This document shows positions 8,386-15,812 of a stretch of 64,000 bases of DNA, in pieces. The DNA lies in NCBI GenBank assembly GCA_041166025.1, contig JBEAMJ010000097.1, forward strand, positions 18,194 through 82,193. The letters are read 5' to 3'. Below the pieces are notes generated by a model. That model did not search any database and was not told the origin of the DNA. It was given only the letters and a program-made list of their open reading frames with translations. The position numbers were made by a program, and so were the translations under genes. The DNA is from UBA7672 sp041166025. GTDB lineage: Bacteria; Pseudomonadota; Alphaproteobacteria; Caulobacterales; Hyphomonadaceae. The stretch's first letter is position 1. Every line of letters starts with the position of its first letter.

Positions 8386-8455
8386 TCGGGCTGACTCGAC
8401 TCGCCCCTCTCCCTGCGGTCAAAACAGGACCGGCCTGAGCTTGGCAGGGACGTGC

Positions 8456-9175
8456 ATGACGGGATTGATCCAGTTCGCGATCGGCGACGTGCACGGCGAA
8501 GCTTCGAAGCTCGCCGTCCTCCACGAGGCCATTCTCGACCACATTGCGTTCGAGAAACTGCCGGCGCGCATCATCCATCTCGGCGACTATGTCGATCGGG
8601 GGCCCGACAGCCGCGGCGTGATCGAGCGCGTGATGGCGCTCGAAGCGAGGTTCGAGGCAAGCATGACCATCGAGGTCATCTCGCTGATGGGCAATCACGA
8701 GCAGATGATGCTCAAGGCCTACGACTCGGCGGATGACGGCGGCACATGGTGGTCGCAAGGCGGCGCCGAAGCCGCCGGCAGTTACGCGTCCGATGGCCTT
8801 GCCGGCGCAAATTGGCGCGAGACAGTCCCGCGCGAACACATCGCCTGGCTGCGCCAGCTGAAGTCGGTCTTTCGCGATGAGGCCCGCCGGATGGTTTTCG
8901 TTCACGCGGGCATCGATCCCGTGGCGTTTCCGGAATGCTCCGATGGCGTGAGGCTCTGGACGCGATCCAGCAGCTTCTTCGACCGGGAACGCTGGCCGCA
9001 ACGCGCCGCGCTCCAGGACCTCCTGGTGATCCATGGGCATACGCCCAGAAGCCATGCACCCGAAATCTTCTCGCACCGGATCAACATTGATACCGGCGCC
9101 TGCTTTGGCGGCCCCCTGACGGCCGTGGTGCTCAAGGACGGCGAGCAGCCGAGCTTCATCTGTGCCGGCGGCTAG
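8456..9175 (+). CDS. PP2A-type metallophosphatase (serine/threonine phosphatase-like)
   Basis: The 239-residue protein has all the calcineurin-like phosphoesterase motifs: GDVHG (10-14), GDYVDRG (43-49), GNHE (about 79-82), a later VHAGIDP and HGHTPR. These bind the two metal ions. The group includes bacterial PP2A-like protein phosphatases and ApaH-type Ap4A hydrolases; from the sequence alone both are possible, but GDYVDRG and the size fit the protein-phosphatase group. The ATG at 8456 follows CAGGGACGTGC. The stop codon overlaps the stop of the convergent serine hydrolase gene. Confidence 0.8.
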   Translation: MTGLIQFAIGDVHGEASKLAVLHEAILDHIAFEKLPARIIHLGDYVDRGPDSRGVIERVMALEARFEASMTIEVISLMGNHEQMMLKAYDSADDGGTWWSQGGAEAAGSYASDGLAGANWRETVPREHIAWLRQLKSVFRDEARRMVFVHAGIDPVAFPECSDGVRLWTRSSSFFDRERWPQRAALQDLLVIHGHTPRSHAPEIFSHRINIDTGACFGGPLTAVVLKDGEQPSFICAGG

Positions 9176-10284
9176 AGACAGCCGTACAGCGCCGCAATCA
9201 ATCGCGAGCGGCGGGCATCCTCCAGCAGATGCGTGCCCTGCCTGTTCATGATGTAGGCTGCGGCCAGCCCCGTCGCCGGGTCGCCGAACGCGCCAGATCC
9301 GCCCCAGCCCGAATGGCACAGCGTCTCGGGATTGGGGCCATAGATCAGCGGCAGGTTGCGCATGACGCCGGCGCCGAAACCGACCCGCCCGGGCAGAACA
9401 CGGTCCTCGCCCGCCACCCGCTCACGCGTCAGCTCCTCCCACGTCGCCGGCGCGATCACGCGTGTCTCACCGATCCGCCCTCTCTGCGCGAAAGCGGAAT
9501 AGAGCCGCGCCATCGCCGGCGCCGTCGCATGTCCGTTGGCGGAGGGAATCTCCGCCATGCGCCACTCCGTCGTGCCGCGCGGCGCCGCCGCCCACGGCGT
9601 CAGGAAGGCGGCGCGCGTCTCGGCATTGGCATGCGGAAACTGCGCAGGCGCCTTTGGCTTGAGGATCTCGGCGCAGCGCCCGTGCTCGCTTTCCGGCAGG
9701 CCGATCCAGAAATCGAGCCCGAGGGGTGCACACACATCCTCGCGCAGGATCCTCCCCAGCGAGCGCCGCGAGACGCGCCGCACAAGTTCGCTCGCGATAT
9801 AGCCCCAGGTCAGCGGATGATAGCCCGAGCCCTCGCCGCGCGCCCACATCGGCCTGAGCTTTGCCAGCTCCACCGCCAGCCCCGGGGGATCGAGCCACAG
9901 CTTCGGATCGATTGCGTCGGGAAAGCCCGGCACGCCGGCCTGGTGCGACAGCGCCTCGGCGAGCGTGTGTCGTTTGCCGTGCGCCCCGAATTCGGGCCAA
10001 TAGTCTGCAACCGGCGCGTCGTAATCGAGCAGCCCCCGCTCAACCAGCATGGCGATGACCAGCGCGGCCACCGGCTTGGTCGACGAATAGACCGGGCACA
10101 GCGTCCGCCCGTTCCACACAACAGTCTCCGCACGATCCGCAAACCCGCCGCGCAGGTCGACAATCAGCTCATCTCCCAGCCACGCCGCGAAGCACGCGCC
10201 GTGCTCGAGGCCCTCAGAAAAATTCTGCTCGAAAGCCGCGCGCACAGGCTCGAACCCGGCAGCGGTGAATCCGGAAATGCTCAT
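9172..10284 (-). CDS. Serine hydrolase, beta-lactamase (class C-like / EstB) family
   Basis: The 370-residue protein is a beta-lactamase-fold hydrolase. The catalytic SxxK motif is YSSTK (Ser67, Lys70), and a second motif with Tyr lies in SGYHPLTWGY (about residues 153-162). LSHQAGVPGFPDAIDP is typical of the EstB/carboxylesterase branch. There is no signal peptide, so it is more probably a cytoplasmic esterase or peptidase than a true beta-lactamase. The C-terminal HSGWGGSGAFGDP is the usual third-motif region. It overlaps the phosphatase stop by 4 bases and is divergent from the VOC gene. Confidence 0.85.
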   Translation of the reverse strand: MSISGFTAAGFEPVRAAFEQNFSEGLEHGACFAAWLGDELIVDLRGGFADRAETVVWNGRTLCPVYSSTKPVAALVIAMLVERGLLDYDAPVADYWPEFGAHGKRHTLAEALSHQAGVPGFPDAIDPKLWLDPPGLAVELAKLRPMWARGEGSGYHPLTWGYIASELVRRVSRRSLGRILREDVCAPLGLDFWIGLPESEHGRCAEILKPKAPAQFPHANAETRAAFLTPWAAAPRGTTEWRMAEIPSANGHATAPAMARLYSAFAQRGRIGETRVIAPATWEELTRERVAGEDRVLPGRVGFGAGVMRNLPLIYGPNPETLCHSGWGGSGAFGDPATGLAAAYIMNRQGTHLLEDARRSRLIAALYGCL

Positions 10285-10343
10285 GGCTCTGACATCTTCC
10301 GCGAACAGTTGCGCGTCAACCTCATCGCGCGCATTCTTGCCCC

Positions 10344-10805
10344 ATGATCGAGATCAACGGCATAGCGCATATCCAGATCACGGCGGGCCGTTACGATATC
10401 GCGCGCGCCTTCTACATGCAGCTGCTGCCTTTTCTTGGCCTGAAACAGGTGCTCGACAATGACTACGGATACTACTGCGTCGGCGGACGCACCGGCGTCC
10501 TGATCTCCAGGCCCGCGCCCGAGCACGAGGGCGAACGCTTCGTGCAGACACGGGTCGGCCTTCACCATGTCTGTTTCCGCGCGCGCTCGCGCGAAGACAT
10601 CGACAGGGTGCACGAGCTGGTGAAGAGCCTCGGCGCGCCCATCATTCGTGCGCCGCAGGAGGATGGCTGGGCCCCCGGCTACTACTCCATCCTGTTCGAG
10701 GATCCCGACGGCGTCCGGCTCGAGATCAATCACGTACCCGGCAAGGGCGTTTTTGATACCGAGGAAAAAGCCGTGAACCCGGTCTACCCTCGCTCGCGCC
10801 CCTGA
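10344..10805 (+). CDS. VOC-family protein (glyoxalase/bleomycin-resistance fold)
   Basis: The 153-residue single-module protein starts INGIAHIQITAGRYDIARAF and has the second metal-site half RVGLHHVCFRARSREDIDRV. It ends with the Glu ligand strand DPDGVRLEINHVPG, the standard VOC layout. The substrate is unknown. The last 22 bases overlap the 3' end of the convergent pyridoxal kinase gene, so both mRNAs share a short complementary end. Confidence 0.8.
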   Translation: MIEINGIAHIQITAGRYDIARAFYMQLLPFLGLKQVLDNDYGYYCVGGRTGVLISRPAPEHEGERFVQTRVGLHHVCFRARSREDIDRVHELVKSLGAPIIRAPQEDGWAPGYYSILFEDPDGVRLEINHVPGKGVFDTEEKAVNPVYPRSRP

Positions 10806-11647
10806 TCGCCGTCGAGCGGAATGACGAAGCCGCTTTCCCGCGGATCGCCGAGGAATGGACTGCACGCCGCGAGCGGCAGCTCCGGCGCCTTCCACACCGC
10901 CGCCATCGCCAGCACCGTCTCCACCGTCCATATCGCGCGGTGAAGGCTCTGGCGCGCGTCTGCGCCATTCACGCGGTTCCCGAGAAAGGACAGATGGAAA
11001 AGATCGCCCGTGCCCTTGGGCGCCACGCCCTTCACCGGATCCGACGCCGCAGCATAGCGTGCCCCGTCCGAGACCAGCGCATTGGCGATACGGTTGCGGA
11101 AAGGAACCGAGCTTACCAGCCAGTTGCCGCCGGCCGCTTCGGCCGTCTCGATCACATCGGCGAGGCTATCAGCCGGACCCACAAGACGTTCGAACTCCCA
11201 ATGATTGCAGGCGACCAGACTGGCGCGCGGAACGAGAAGCTCGGCCTGCGCCCACGCCGTTTCCTCGCGCACGAAAAGGCCCTTGTCACGGTCGCCCATC
11301 ACCGGATCGACCATCACCATCGGCGCCTGTGCCGCGGTGCGCGCCGCCCGCACCGCATCGATCGCCTTCGCCGCCACCTCGACCTGGTCGGGCGTTGCAA
11401 AGTAGCCGGTGAGCACCGCATCGCACATTGCGAACAGCCCGTTGGCTGCCACGCCATCGAGCATGTCCTGCATCGTGTCTGCTGCAACCGGCTCGCCGCC
11501 GGGACGGCCCCATCCCGGATGCCGCCCGAACAGCGTCGTTGGCACAAGGACAGGATCGACCTTCAACGGCCCCAGCACATAGGGCGCTATGCCTCCACCG
11601 ACCCGGCTGGCGGCGACGTACGATGAAATGACGAGAACAAGAGGCAT
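10784..11647 (-). CDS. pdxY: Pyridoxal kinase
   Basis: The 287-residue cytoplasmic protein belongs to the ribokinase-like PdxK/PdxY group, which phosphorylates pyridoxal (and other B6 vitamers) with ATP for salvage to PLP. Seen in the sequence: the N-terminal SSYVAASRVGGG substrate region, TGYFATPDQV, VDPVMGDRDKGLFV, and the anion-hole motif PKGTGDLF with its catalytic Asp (about residues 216-223). PdxY and PdxK cannot be told apart with certainty. The gene appears to be a single transcription unit, convergent with the VOC gene. Confidence 0.85.
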   Translation of the reverse strand: MPLVLVISSYVAASRVGGGIAPYVLGPLKVDPVLVPTTLFGRHPGWGRPGGEPVAADTMQDMLDGVAANGLFAMCDAVLTGYFATPDQVEVAAKAIDAVRAARTAAQAPMVMVDPVMGDRDKGLFVREETAWAQAELLVPRASLVACNHWEFERLVGPADSLADVIETAEAAGGNWLVSSVPFRNRIANALVSDGARYAAASDPVKGVAPKGTGDLFHLSFLGNRVNGADARQSLHRAIWTVETVLAMAAVWKAPELPLAACSPFLGDPRESGFVIPLDGDQGRERG

Positions 11648-11779
11648 GGCTGACCGGATGCGTAGACGCTGCGCGGCCTCAGCTTACCTCACCCGCAAGC
11701 CCACTCCAGAGCAAATGGCCAGCTTGATCTTGGCGCGCCCCTCCTTCATCACCACGCCGTCCAGTTCCAGAGGCCGCCC

Positions 11780-12664
11780 ATGTCCGCCATCCGCCCCCGC
11801 CGTTCGGTCCTTTACATGCCCGGCGCCAATGAGCGCGCGCTGGAGAAGGCAAAGACCCTTCCCGCCGATTCGCTGATCCTCGACCTTGAGGACGCCGTTG
11901 CTCCCGAGGCCAAGATCGAAGCGCGTGAGCGCGTCTGCAATGTGGTGAAAGCGGGGGGCTATGGCCCTCGCGAACTCATCATCCGGATCAACGGCCAGGA
12001 TACCGAATGGGGCAAGGCCGATCTCCGCGCCGCCGTGCAGGCTGGCCCCGACGCCATCCTCGCGCCCAAGGTCACCAATGCCGAGGATGTCCGCTGGCTC
12101 GACGAGGCGATCTCGGAGGCTGGCGGCGCCACCGAGCCGCGTCTCTGGGTGATGATCGAGACGCCGCTTGCCATCCTCAACATCCACGAGATCGCCGCCG
12201 CCTCGCGCTCAACGCGCCTGTCAGGCTTCGTCATGGGCACGAACGACCTCATCAAGGATTTCCGCGCCGAGCCCATGCCGGGCCGCGAGAACCTCGCAAC
12301 CAGCCTTGCCCTGACCATTGCCGCTGGGCGCGCGTTCGATCTTCTTGTCTTCGACGGCGTCTACAACGACATCGCCAACGCAGAGGGTTTCGCAGCAGAA
12401 GCCAGACAGGGCCGCGCCTTCGGCTTCGACGGCAAGACGCTGATCCACCCCTCACAGGTCGACCCCTGCAATGCCATCTTCGCCCCCGCCGCCGAGGCCG
12501 TGCAGCAGGCCCGCGACGTCATCGCCGCCTTCGCCGACCCGGCCAATGCCGGAAAGGGCGTCCTGAAGGTCAACGGCAGGATGACCGAGCTGCTCCATCT
12601 CGTGCAGGCCAAGCGCACTGTGGCGGTGGCTGAGGCGATTGCGCAGAAAGAGGCCGCCCAATGA
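11780..12664 (+). CDS. CoA ester lyase (malyl-CoA / beta-methylmalyl-CoA lyase family)
   Basis: The 294-residue protein is a HpcH/HpaI (CitE-like) lyase: RRSVLYMPGANERALEKA at the N-terminus, the metal/substrate segments LILDLEDAVAPEAK and VMIETPLAIL, and GFDGKTLIHPSQV. Such enzymes cleave or form (S)-malyl-CoA, beta-methylmalyl-CoA or citramalyl-CoA using Mg2+. Its stop overlaps the start of a mesaconyl-CoA hydratase-type gene by ATGA. That coupling points to the C4/C5-CoA ester branch used in the ethylmalonyl-CoA pathway, or to C5-dicarboxylate degradation. The other enzymes of such a pathway are not in the window. Confidence 0.85.
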   Translation: MSAIRPRRSVLYMPGANERALEKAKTLPADSLILDLEDAVAPEAKIEARERVCNVVKAGGYGPRELIIRINGQDTEWGKADLRAAVQAGPDAILAPKVTNAEDVRWLDEAISEAGGATEPRLWVMIETPLAILNIHEIAAASRSTRLSGFVMGTNDLIKDFRAEPMPGRENLATSLALTIAAGRAFDLLVFDGVYNDIANAEGFAAEARQGRAFGFDGKTLIHPSQVDPCNAIFAPAAEAVQQARDVIAAFADPANAGKGVLKVNGRMTELLHLVQAKRTVAVAEAIAQKEAAQ

Positions 12665-13710
12665 CCCTCAAATCCGATCCCGGCAATTTCTTCGAGGACT
12701 TCGTCGTCGGCGATGAGCTGGTGCATGCAACGCCCCGCACCATCACCGAGGCGGACGCGGCCATCTATACCGGCCTGACCGGTTCGCGCTACGCGCTCTA
12801 CTCCGCCGACACCTTCGCACAGGACATCGGCCTCGAGGGCGCGCCAATCGATCCCTTGCTCGCCTTCCATGTCGTGTTCGGCAAAACCGTGCCGGACATC
12901 TCCCTCAATGCGGTCGCGAACCTCGGCTATGCTGACGGCCGCTTCCTGGCGCCGGTCTATCCCGGCGACACGCTGCGCGCCGTTTCCGAGGTCATTGGGG
13001 TGAAGGAAAACTCCAACGGCCAGACCGGGGTCGTTTACATCCGCACCCATGGCTACAACCAGGAAGACGTGGAAGTGCTGAGCTATGTGCGCTGGGTGAT
13101 GGTCAACAAGAAGGACCATTCTCGCCCAGCGCCCGAGACCGTCGTCCCGCAGCTTCCGAAAGCTGTCGATCCGCGCGGCCTGCCGCGCCGCCGCTGGACG
13201 CTTGAAGCCTACGATTTCACACTCGCGGGCTCACCCTTCGGTTACGAAGACTACGAGATCGGCGAGAAGATCGACCATATCGACGGCGTCACCGTGGAAG
13301 AGGCCGAGCACCAGATCGCCACGCGCCTCTACCAGAACACGGCGAAGGTCCATTTCAACCAGTACGCACAGCGCCAGACTCCGCGCGGCAAGCGCCTCAT
13401 CTATGGCGGCGTCGTCATCTCTCTGGCGCGCTCCATCGCCTTCAATGGCCTCGCCAACGCCGCCGAGATCATCGCCATCAACGCGGGCAGCCATGTGAAC
13501 CCGCTGGGCTCGGGCGACACGGTGTTCGCCTGGTCGGAGGTGCTCGACAAGGCCGACTTGGGCGACGGCCTCGGCGCCGTGCGCCTGCGCCTCGTCGCCA
13601 CGCGAAACCTGCCCTGCGCCGAGTTTCCCTACAAGGACGCGGATGGCAAATACCTCGCCGAGGTGATCCTCGACTTCGACTACTGGGCGGCCATTCCCAA
13701 ACGGGGGTAG
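12661..13710 (+). CDS. MaoC-family dehydratase, mesaconyl-CoA hydratase-like
   Basis: The 349-residue protein has two hot-dog (MaoC) halves, one beginning NFFEDFVVGDELVHATPRTI and one beginning YEIGEKIDHIDGVTVEEAEH. This two-domain layout is that of mesaconyl-CoA hydratase (Mch/MeaC), which interconverts mesaconyl-CoA and beta-methylmalyl-CoA. The usual hydratase segments VNPLGSGDTVFAWSEVLDK and YPGDTLRAVSEV are present. It overlaps the lyase gene by four bases (ATGA), so the two are translated as a coupled pair and probably catalyse consecutive steps. Confidence 0.85.
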   Translation: MTLKSDPGNFFEDFVVGDELVHATPRTITEADAAIYTGLTGSRYALYSADTFAQDIGLEGAPIDPLLAFHVVFGKTVPDISLNAVANLGYADGRFLAPVYPGDTLRAVSEVIGVKENSNGQTGVVYIRTHGYNQEDVEVLSYVRWVMVNKKDHSRPAPETVVPQLPKAVDPRGLPRRRWTLEAYDFTLAGSPFGYEDYEIGEKIDHIDGVTVEEAEHQIATRLYQNTAKVHFNQYAQRQTPRGKRLIYGGVVISLARSIAFNGLANAAEIIAINAGSHVNPLGSGDTVFAWSEVLDKADLGDGLGAVRLRLVATRNLPCAEFPYKDADGKYLAEVILDFDYWAAIPKRG

Positions 13711-13729
13711 GCCTTCCTACATAGGTCCA

Positions 13730-14158
13730 ATGTCCATCGCCGACTTCCCGCAGTTCGCCGCCGCCTGGGCCATCCTGTTCTCGGTGGTGATCCGCTGGCT
13801 GCGCTCGGGCGCGTCGTGGGACGCCGTCGAGGAAGGGCGCGCCGGCGCCAACGAGCTGCGCGAGCTCACAGGCATTCTCGACTATGACAAGCTGCAGGAA
13901 ACCTTCGGCCCGCCGCGCCTCGAAGATGGCGCGTTCCGCGTCACACGTCGCGACGTGCTGCGCGAACGCACCGGGCTTGGCTATCTCTTCGGCGATCGTA
14001 TCCTCGATGGCGGCTCGGCCCTCATCGCCATCGCAACGCTGCTCCCGCTCTGGCCGACCTGGGGCACGCGCTGGTGGCTCGACACGCTGCTCGCGTTCGC
14101 AAGCATCTACCAGGTTGCCGGCTGGATCGCATCGATGCGACTGGTCAGGCAGCGCTAG
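13730..14158 (+). CDS. Hypothetical membrane protein
   Basis: The 142-residue protein has an N-terminal hydrophobic stretch (about residues 8-23) and two more near the C-terminus (about 92-106 and 113-130), with a hydrophilic Glu/Arg-rich middle. I recognise no family. A -10-like TACATA (13718-13723) ends 6 bases before the ATG and no Shine-Dalgarno sequence is present, which suggests a leaderless mRNA. Its last codons overlap the convergent amidotransferase gene by four bases. Confidence 0.6.
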   Translation: MSIADFPQFAAAWAILFSVVIRWLRSGASWDAVEEGRAGANELRELTGILDYDKLQETFGPPRLEDGAFRVTRRDVLRERTGLGYLFGDRILDGGSALIAIATLLPLWPTWGTRWWLDTLLAFASIYQVAGWIASMRLVRQR

Positions 14159-14865
14159 CGAACACCCCGCAGGAAGCTCGCCATCCACTGCCCGACGCGC
14201 GCATTGTCGTGCGCCCGGCCCAGCGATGCGATCGCGCCGTCGACCTGCGCATCCGACAGCCGCCCCCGCCGCGCCGCATAGAGCGCCGCCACAAAGTCAT
14301 CCTCAAACTCCGGATGCCCCTGCAGGCTCATCACCGGCGCCTGGGCGTAGGCCAGCATCGCGTGCTCCGTATGAGCGGACCTTGCCAGCGTCACCGCCCC
14401 CTCCGGCGGCGTGATCACCTGGTCCTGATGGCTCACCGCCAGCGACACGCTCGCACCGGCGCCCGCCATCCACGGCCGATGCTGCAACAACTGGTATGTG
14501 TGTCGGCCCACACCCCAGCCTTTCTCCGACTTGCGGACATCCCCGCCCATCGCATCGGCGATGATCTGATGGCCGAAGCACACGCCCACCATCGGCGTCT
14601 CAACCGCAAACGCTGCGCGCACAAACCTGCGCAGCGGCTCCATCCAGGGCGTTGCGTCATAAACGCCCGCGGGCGATCCGGTGATCAGCACGCCCTCGCA
14701 CGCAGCCGCGTCCGGCAGGGCCTCGCCCTCGACCAGCGACACCGTCTCGAATCTCAGCCCGGCATCCGCCGCCGACAGCAACGCCTCGAACATCCGCGGA
14801 TAGCGCGGGAAATCCTCGCTCAGCCGGCCGGGCGCGCGCCCCGTCTCGATAATGGTCACCTTCAT
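14155..14865 (-). CDS. Class I glutamine amidotransferase-like protein
   Basis: The 236-residue protein is a stand-alone type 1 glutamine amidotransferase domain, like YfeJ/GMP synthase-related proteins. The nucleophile elbow is GVCFGHQ (about residues 95-101), and the downstream catalytic His-Glu pair lies in LQGHPEFEDD (about 184-193). VLITGSPAGVYD marks the oxyanion strand. Such proteins hydrolyse glutamine or gamma-glutamyl compounds; the acceptor is unknown. A TATTGA (minus strand, 14873-14878) ends 7 bases before the start, so the mRNA may be leaderless. Confidence 0.8.
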   Translation of the reverse strand: MKVTIIETGRAPGRLSEDFPRYPRMFEALLSAADAGLRFETVSLVEGEALPDAAACEGVLITGSPAGVYDATPWMEPLRRFVRAAFAVETPMVGVCFGHQIIADAMGGDVRKSEKGWGVGRHTYQLLQHRPWMAGAGASVSLAVSHQDQVITPPEGAVTLARSAHTEHAMLAYAQAPVMSLQGHPEFEDDFVAALYAARRGRLSDAQVDGAIASLGRAHDNARVGQWMASFLRGVR

Positions 14866-14919
14866 GCGAGGCTCAATAAGCCCTTTTGCGCCAAGGCCAA
14901 AGCGCCGCGTCCCGGCGCG

Positions 14920-14947
14920 TTGACAGCACGCAAACCCGGTCTAATAC
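14920..14947 (+). promoter_or_regulatory. Putative sigma-70-type promoter of sdhCDA
   Basis: TTGACA (14920-14925) and TAATAC (14942-14947) are spaced by 16 bases. This is the closest match to the housekeeping consensus that I found in the window. Transcription would start at about 14954, giving a leader of about 40 bases before the sdhC ATG at 14995. It is a sequence-based call. Confidence 0.65.
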
Positions 14948-14994
14948 CGGTGCGGGCGCAGCAGGCCTGCGCCACGGCGAAAGGGCGATCCCTC

Positions 14995-15423
14995 ATGTCC
15001 AGCTGGACCGACAAGCGGCCGATGTCGCCCCACGTGCAGGTGTGGAAATGGCACCTGACCATGGCCTCCTCCATCCTTCACCGCTTCACCGGCATCGGCA
15101 ACTATATCGGCATTGTCCTGGTCATCGCCTGGCTGTTTGCCACCGCCGTGGGTCCTGATCTCTACGAACCGCTTGCCGGCCTCATCGGCTCGATCTGGGG
15201 CCAGCTGATCCTGTTCGGCTTTACCCTGTCGGTCTCATACCACCTGCTCAACGGCCTGCGTCATCTCGTGATGGATGCAGGCCAGGGGTATACGCCGAAA
15301 CTTGCCAGCCTGACCGCAGGCCTCGTCATCGTGCTGGCGGCGGTCATGGCTGTCGCGATCTGGCTCCTCGCCGGACTCGTGCCCGGCGTCGACCCCCTCA
15401 ACATGACGGGCGCAGCATCATGA
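14995..15423 (+). CDS. sdhC: Succinate dehydrogenase cytochrome b556 subunit
   Basis: SdhC is one of the two membrane anchors of complex II; it binds haem b and ubiquinone. The 142-residue protein has the family start RPMSPHVQVWKWHLTMASSI followed by LHRFTGI, three transmembrane helices, and the haem-ligand His in SYHLLNGLRHLVMD (about residues 81-94). The start at 14995 matches the family length. Its stop overlaps the sdhD start by four bases (ATGA). It is the first gene of the sdhCDA operon, behind a near-consensus promoter. Confidence 0.95.
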   Translation: MSSWTDKRPMSPHVQVWKWHLTMASSILHRFTGIGNYIGIVLVIAWLFATAVGPDLYEPLAGLIGSIWGQLILFGFTLSVSYHLLNGLRHLVMDAGQGYTPKLASLTAGLVIVLAAVMAVAIWLLAGLVPGVDPLNMTGAAS

Positions 15424-15812
15424 GCAAGCCACAGCCCACCATGCGCACCGCCCTCGGCAAGGTCCGCGGCCTCGGCTCGGCCAAGCATGGCGCCGGACAC
15501 TTCATCGCCCAGCGCGTCACAGCGATCGCGCTCGTCGTGCTCGTCCCGCTCTTCCTGATCACACTGATCAATGCGGTCCGCGGCGGTTATGACGGCGCCC
15601 TTGCCTATGTCGCCGATCCCTTCAACGCCTTGCTGATCCTGCTTGCGGTTGGCGCATCGCTTTACCACATGCGCCTTGGCATGCAGGTTGTCGTCGAGGA
15701 CTACATCGCAAAGAGCAGCACGAAGGCCGTGCTCCTCATCCTCAACACCTTCATCTGCGTCGTCCTCTTCGCCGCCGCAGCCTACGCAGTCCTCAAGGTC
15801 GCAATCGCATGA
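15420..15812 (+). CDS. sdhD: Succinate dehydrogenase hydrophobic membrane anchor
   Basis: The 130-residue SdhD has three transmembrane helices. It starts with the conserved LGKVRGLGSAKHGAGHFIAQ and carries the second haem-b ligand region in SLYHMRLGMQVVVEDYI (about residues 79-95). It completes the membrane anchor and quinone site of complex II together with SdhC. It overlaps sdhC and sdhA by four bases on each side, which gives tight translational coupling. Confidence 0.95.
   Translation: MSKPQPTMRTALGKVRGLGSAKHGAGHFIAQRVTAIALVVLVPLFLITLINAVRGGYDGALAYVADPFNALLILLAVGASLYHMRLGMQVVVEDYIAKSSTKAVLLILNTFICVVLFAAAAYAVLKVAIA

Noticed and set aside
11188..11200. GTTCGAAC-like sequence resembling a tRNA T loop
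   Set aside because: It lies inside the pyridoxal kinase gene and no cloverleaf can be drawn around it.
14074..14994. N-terminal extension of sdhC by 307 codons
   Set aside because: It is antisense to the amidotransferase gene; SdhC has its usual length from 14995 and a good promoter stands between.
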